A program made the translations under genes and the position numbers. A stretch of 64,000 bases of DNA, from contig JACCLO010000015.1 in the NCBI GenBank assembly GCA_029448655.1, forward strand, positions 806,001-870,000, read 5' to 3'. Shown here piece by piece: positions 59,840-64,000 of this stretch. The notes beneath the pieces were generated by a model that worked only from the letters and a program-made list of their open reading frames with translations, was not told the DNA's origin and did not search any database. The number at the start of each line of letters is the position of its first letter. The first letter of the stretch is position 1. The stretch is from Wolfiporia cocos. Lineage: Eukaryota; Basidiomycota; Agaricomycetes; Polyporales; Phaeolaceae.

Positions 59840-59945
59840 GAAAAATCTGAGACCCCAGAATCTCGCCAAAATGATGGAATTATTGGCATGTTTCGGGGAG
59901 GTTTCAGGCAAAGTTCTGACAGGATTCTGAGGGTCCAGAATCTGG
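59774..59945. repeat. Cluster of GATTCTGAG / CCAGAATCT words
   Basis: About eleven short words of the type GATTCTGAG, GTTCTGA, CCAGAATCT and TCAGAAC occur on both strands within 170 bases; CCAGAATCTCG or a close variant occurs three times. They form several small inverted pairs. Meaning unknown. Confidence 0.5.
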
Positions 59946-60720
59946 ACTATCGACCTGGCTAATAACAGACAAGTCCCGGAAAGGTGTATTATGTAATCAT
60001 ACTATCACTATATATGGTATGTGAGCTAGTGGCTAGCAAGCATGTCCTCATGATCGTCAATGAGGTATGTATAGAGCCGATGAGATGTCGATATGCTCTC
60101 TACATAATGGCACATCATGCAATATAATGTTTGATATTTTTATCTCATGAACCTAATAAATCTGTGACCTCGTATTATATCATAGGACATATAGTGATGG
60201 ATAATGCAATCTCATCAAGCCTCATTCGAAGCATCACAGCACATCATTGAAAATAAGCGTTCATATTCCTGCTCTACGACATAAAACATAATATCATATT
60301 TTTCCGACTCATTGTGTATGCGGTCGCATGAGGAGATATGATGCTGAAAACGAGCCCCCCCAAACTGCCGTCATCTCCGCACCTCCCGCCGCTACTTGCG
60401 CTGAACGTGGCAGATGGTCTCATTTTTCGTACGCTGCAGATATGGTTTATTCAGCTATGAAATACCGCAACGGAGAATGACCACACACACCATTTGCTCT
60501 GCCTGATCGAAGTATGGCTTCGTATGTAGAACATATATCAATAGACGACAGACACGGAAATAATAAACACGCACCTTCTTAAAATGCTCAGGCAGCAGTG
60601 CCCAGTACCTCTTGTATACACAAGTCTTTGCTCCTGGATGTTGGGCGACCCATTCTATCCCATATAAATTTCTACAAATAATCACACTCAGTCAAGGTTC
60701 GACATGTGAGCGTACTGGAC
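59946..60720. other. No gene seen
   Basis: A/T-rich intergenic DNA upstream of the 3' end of the minus-strand gene at 60721. The minus open frame 60455-60685 shows no motif and probably belongs to untranslated or intergenic sequence. Confidence 0.45.
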
Positions 60721-62640
60721 CTACTCAGCAGTTGGTGAAGACCCTGGCTTGTAAGGGCACGAACGCTTCAGAGTGTTAGTATTGATTCCTGCTATGATTT
60801 CTGCAATGCTGGGTAAATCGACTTGATCCGTAGTGGCCGCAATCGTAGAGAGCTCGAGTTCGTTGGGCAAGTTAACAGGACCTATAGCAGCTCAGACACA
60901 ACGAGTCAGCAGGATTGAACCATTGAGGGGCATATGTAGGATGTACCTGAAGTCAGAGGAGACGGCGGCTCAATCGAATCCGCTTCATCTGTACTAAATT
61001 TCAGTTAGCTCAAACGCGCTATATTTGTATGTGCGCTGCACTTACATTCTAACGCGCTTGAGTAGGGAATCCTCGACATGCGCTTCCTCTGCAGGCCGCT
61101 TCTGTGCACTGTTGACCTGTGAAATATGACCGGACAATTAGTTCAGATGATATGTTTACTGTGTACTCGCCATCTGCCGCACCGTCGAAGTCATTGACGA
61201 TGTACCGATCTTGTCAGAAGCAAAAGAATTGCGTTCAACTTCAGGTTGACTGATAGAGATGTGTTGGGAGTGTGGAATAGAGATCGCAACAGAAGTAGAG
61301 TCAAGTGGGAATGCCAGGGCAGTAGAAGGTTCGTTAGCAGCAGTGGTCAATGAAGCAGTCGTAGTGGAAGCAGATGCGGTCATGGATTCCAGCATGGCGA
61401 CAGAAGCCATAGAAGGAGATGTGACTCGGGCTTCCGAAGAAGACGGTGGTGGTGTATGCATATCTGCAATTGAAGCTGGGTGCGAAGATGGAGCAATTGT
61501 GGGTAGCTCCGAAGAATCAAGTACACTCGAAGCGGGGGTTGTCGCAGAAGCTGATGACGAACAGAGAGGATAAGGCACTTCTGCCGCAGTCAAAGTCGAA
61601 GCTACGATCACCAGGGAAGTCGATGGCATCGATGCATCGCAGATTGATTGTGCTGCAATCTGTACTTTCCTATACTGTTTCCAGCCCGGATATAGGTCTG
61701 TTGCAATTTTATGAGCCTTCCAGTGATTAGCGCAAAGACGCAATAACGGGAACTGGGACTCGATTTCTATCTCAAGAAATTCGCGTGCTCTAGGTGAAGC
61801 AGCACCCCAGGTCGACGGCGCAATGCGCAAGTCGAGCAGCTTCCCGAAAATCCGCTGCATCGCCTCTGAAATATCTGACTGCTCAGCCTTCGACAGTAGT
61901 GCGCCCGCTTCATCAACTAAGAATGGCCATTTGATGCCATCTACAACACCTGTTTTCTCCCGCACACACCAGGCGGCACGGGACCAGAATGTGACATCTC
62001 TGCTGCTTGTAGTAACAAGTGGCTGTGATGAACTATCTGGCACAGCGCTTCGTATGATTCAGTGTCATAACACAATGGAATACAATATATACAGTACGTA
62101 CTGAGGTTTTTCAGGAGTTTCTTCTCTGAGTGACTGGTGCGACCCTGGGCCTTGTCTGGAAGAGCTCAAATGACCATCTTATTCAGAAATACCACGCATA
62201 TACTCACTGGAGGGCTTGTATTTTCCGTTTCAGTTCCTCATTCTCTCAGAATAACGCGATGTATGCAGTGTTTCCGAGGCGGATCAAATCAATATGATCC
62301 GCCTCGGATATTGCTTGCTCCAAGCGCTAGTTGAGATGAATGGAGATCACATTTTTAGATAGCAAGATCTCTCACTTTAGAATCATCCTCCTGTATCTCC
62401 ACTTGTGCTTGTATTGGTTGGGGCTCTGAGAGTGCATTACCATGAGTCGGAGCAACAAGTGGCACTAGAGTTTCGAGCATGTCGGTGCATGGAGTATCTT
62501 GATTAATCGAAGAACCGAAAACAGAAGCCAGCCTGACTGCGCCTGTAGCGTCTTGGAGATTTTTTTGAGCTCTATCGTCAGTCCAAGAGCTATAGCGAGT
62601 CTAAGGGAAACCAGGAAAATGAATAAAAATCCGAGAGAGA
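60721..62640 (-). CDS. Multi-exon hypothetical protein of an Agaricomycete repeated family
   Basis: On the minus strand, from 5' to 3': an exon near 62600-62372 (WTDDRAQKNLQDATGAVRLA to EIQEDDSK with a GTGAGA donor); a short exon near 62270-62220 reading ENEELKRKIQALQ; a small exon near 62160-62105 (HSEKKLLKNL or SLREETPEKP frame). The main exon, about 62052-61183, starts AVPDSSSQPLVTTSSRDVTF. Its core is WSRAAWCVREKTGVVDGIKW, PFLVDEAGALLSKAEQSDIS, RIFGKLLDLRIAPSTWGAA and LRLCANHWKAHKIATDLYPG, followed by a Ser/Thr-rich tail. Three small exons follow (61116-61046 KRPAEEAHVEDSLLKRVR; 60988-60947; 60881-60721), ending CPYKPGSSPTAE at a stop at 60721-60723. Splice sites are consistent and the frames clean. 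I recognise the WPFLVD...RLCANHWKAHKIATD pattern from uncharacterised mushroom proteins, with no known function. The start codon is uncertain. Confidence 0.6.
62274..62307. repeat. Perfect 13-bp inverted repeat hairpin
   Basis: CCGAGGCGGATCA, an 8-base loop AATCAATA, then TGATCCGCCTCGG with no mismatch. It lies just upstream of the ENEELKRKIQALQ exon of the minus-strand gene, inside or beside an intron. It could be a protein-binding palindrome or a transposon footprint. Confidence 0.8.
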
Positions 62641-64000
62641 GGAGTTAATGCCATGACGTATTTGCATCACATGAGTGGCTTCCGAGTTTGTACATGTGCG
62701 TCTGATGTTTTCTCTTCAAGTCACATTTACTGCACTGGATTACTTGTAGTATGTCTAATGAACCATTCAACCCTAGCCTTCCATATGCATAAATAATTCC
62801 CTGACGAAATTCCAGCTCAACAAAAAGAAATGGTTCGTTGAAGACCCTATAATGGCCATACACGTGATGTCGTGAACCTTAAATGTTGCATTCAAACACC
62901 GAAACCTTAAACCTTCGTCTCGGTGGCTGCTGTGGCTGACAGTCATTTGGGCATCCTCTGCCTGCTGTGAGCTATAGGTGCAGCCACACTGACTCATAAA
63001 TTATGCCTCTTATGTTACACAATATATAGGTCCCTGTATATGATATGAGCTACAATATAAGGTATAATGTGCGCTATATCGCAGCCAATGACTACAACAA
63101 CATGGGCAAGCCAGTGCTCAGAGCAACAACCCTTCCTATTTCACCTGTATCTCGAGATCGCCACATTTATACTTCATTGTGTTATATATCAGTGTTACTC
63201 ACATGAATTAGAACATCATATTGAGATAGCACCCGTCGATATTGCTTTTATGATTTTCTGTATTCATGGACATAAGCATGTACATTTCACATACCACTAC
63301 AATGCTATGATCATTACTGAGGAGTAAGAACAGATAAAATCCTGAAAATATTTATACACATACATGAGATGCTTAAGCTCAATCTTAGTGAGTGATATCT
63401 GTATTACTGTCCTCATTGGCTGTCTACAAGTATATCATTTTTAACGTAAGGAGAAATCGACTAAGACAAGCTACATGGGCTGTGAACTCATAAAAAGTAG
63501 TGTCAAGTCTTTTAAGCTTCCAATAAAACCTTTTAATGCAACTATAAGCCACAACACTGCTTTTATCTCCTTAGATGGAATCAGTTTAGTTGGTTAGAGC
63601 AAGAATGCAGACCATCTGTGAAAAATATATGTTTTGATTGCAAATGGCCTGTGAATAGCTCATTTAGTGGCCACATATACAATGATGTGATGTTAATATA
63701 TTGACTTAAAGCCAAGGTTGAGCCCCTAGGGCGAGTTAGCGGGCAGCCGGTAGCATGAATCGACATTTAGAGTAGAGTTGCCACAGTTCCACTTCCAGAT
63801 TTGGCTATGTCACATGATCACGAAAGCACCTTGAACCTTGAGTGTTTTCACCGAGGCATCGATATATTAACCGTCCACAATGTCTTCCACACTGCAGGAT
63901 GGTACTAGTCAGGCTAGTTTAATCTGAAATGATCTCAGCAATTTTTCAGCAAACGTGAAGCTTCTCCACGGAGCGCTATTTGACCTGCCTGTACCAAGCC
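62641..64000. other. No gene seen (1.36 kb, A/T-rich)
   Basis: Short open frames (62645-62863 minus, 62773-62997 minus, 63067-63327 plus, 63581-63766 minus) show no motif. The region should contain the promoter of the minus-strand gene ending at 60721. No repeat partner in the window was noticed. Confidence 0.45.

Noticed and set aside
61259..61573. 104-codon plus-strand acidic open frame
   Set aside because: It is antisense to the Ser/Thr-rich tail of the spliced minus-strand gene, whose splice sites and frames are better supported.
1..64000. CRISPR array, bacterial operon, defence system or phage
   Set aside because: The spliced genes, LTR elements and codon context are eukaryotic. The only regular repeat is a spacer-less satellite.
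1..64000. Telomere at either window edge
   Set aside because: No TTAGGG-type tandem repeat was seen in either orientation; the left edge lies inside the satellite.

Overview
The window looks like repeat-rich DNA from a mushroom-type fungus (Basidiomycota, probably Agaricomycetes). Reasons: GT-AG introns of about 45-60 bases; a fused AROM shikimate gene; a chromodomain-type Ty3/gypsy polyprotein of the kind common in these fungi; and gene relics that read best as basidiomycete families. All identifications come from reading motifs by eye; nothing was searched against a database.

Layout. 1-15840 is a perfect 171-bp tandem satellite (92.6 copies, about 74% GC). It runs straight into a truncated LTR. 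15841-31632 holds LTRs of one family (starting TGACACA or similar, ending TGTGACA) among decayed host genes: an ABC-C transporter piece, an omega-type glutathione transferase, and a TRAPPC11 gene split by a solo LTR (target duplication ATCCA). It also holds a recent non-autonomous LTR element with two LTRs that I read as identical (571 bp each, duplication CAGAG). 31740-34405 is a broken AROM gene lacking its N-terminal half.

34984-36976 has two copies of an unusual 640-660 bp terminal-inverted-repeat (TIR) element. Each copy carries two outward-facing tRNA-like modules. A clean two-exon 187-residue gene sits between them and takes its stop codon from the second copy's TIR. 37494-39482 has a protein with an HQFSEY motif followed by an AIF-like oxidoreductase relic. 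39852-44235 is a long multi-exon gene that seems mostly intact, possibly a meiotic axis protein.

46825-50349 holds an M28-type membrane peptidase relic and a DUF726 relic. The DUF726 relic is interrupted by a 683-bp TIR element, which itself carries a 129-bp foldback flanked by a 9-bp duplication. 50355-59100 is a dead Ty3/gypsy element whose gag is split by a 975-bp solo LTR. Its 3' end runs into a second HQFSEY copy. 60721-62640 is a probable multi-exon gene of an Agaricomycete hypothetical family. The remainder is AT-richer and I see no gene in it.

Main reading: at least seven conserved genes here are broken by stops, frameshifts or insertions, so working copies must lie elsewhere. The stops are strongly biased to changes explained by C-to-T. 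The satellite, nested insertions and gene decay suggest a heterochromatic, subtelomeric, pericentromeric or dispensable region. No telomere repeat, CRISPR array or bacterial-style operon was seen.
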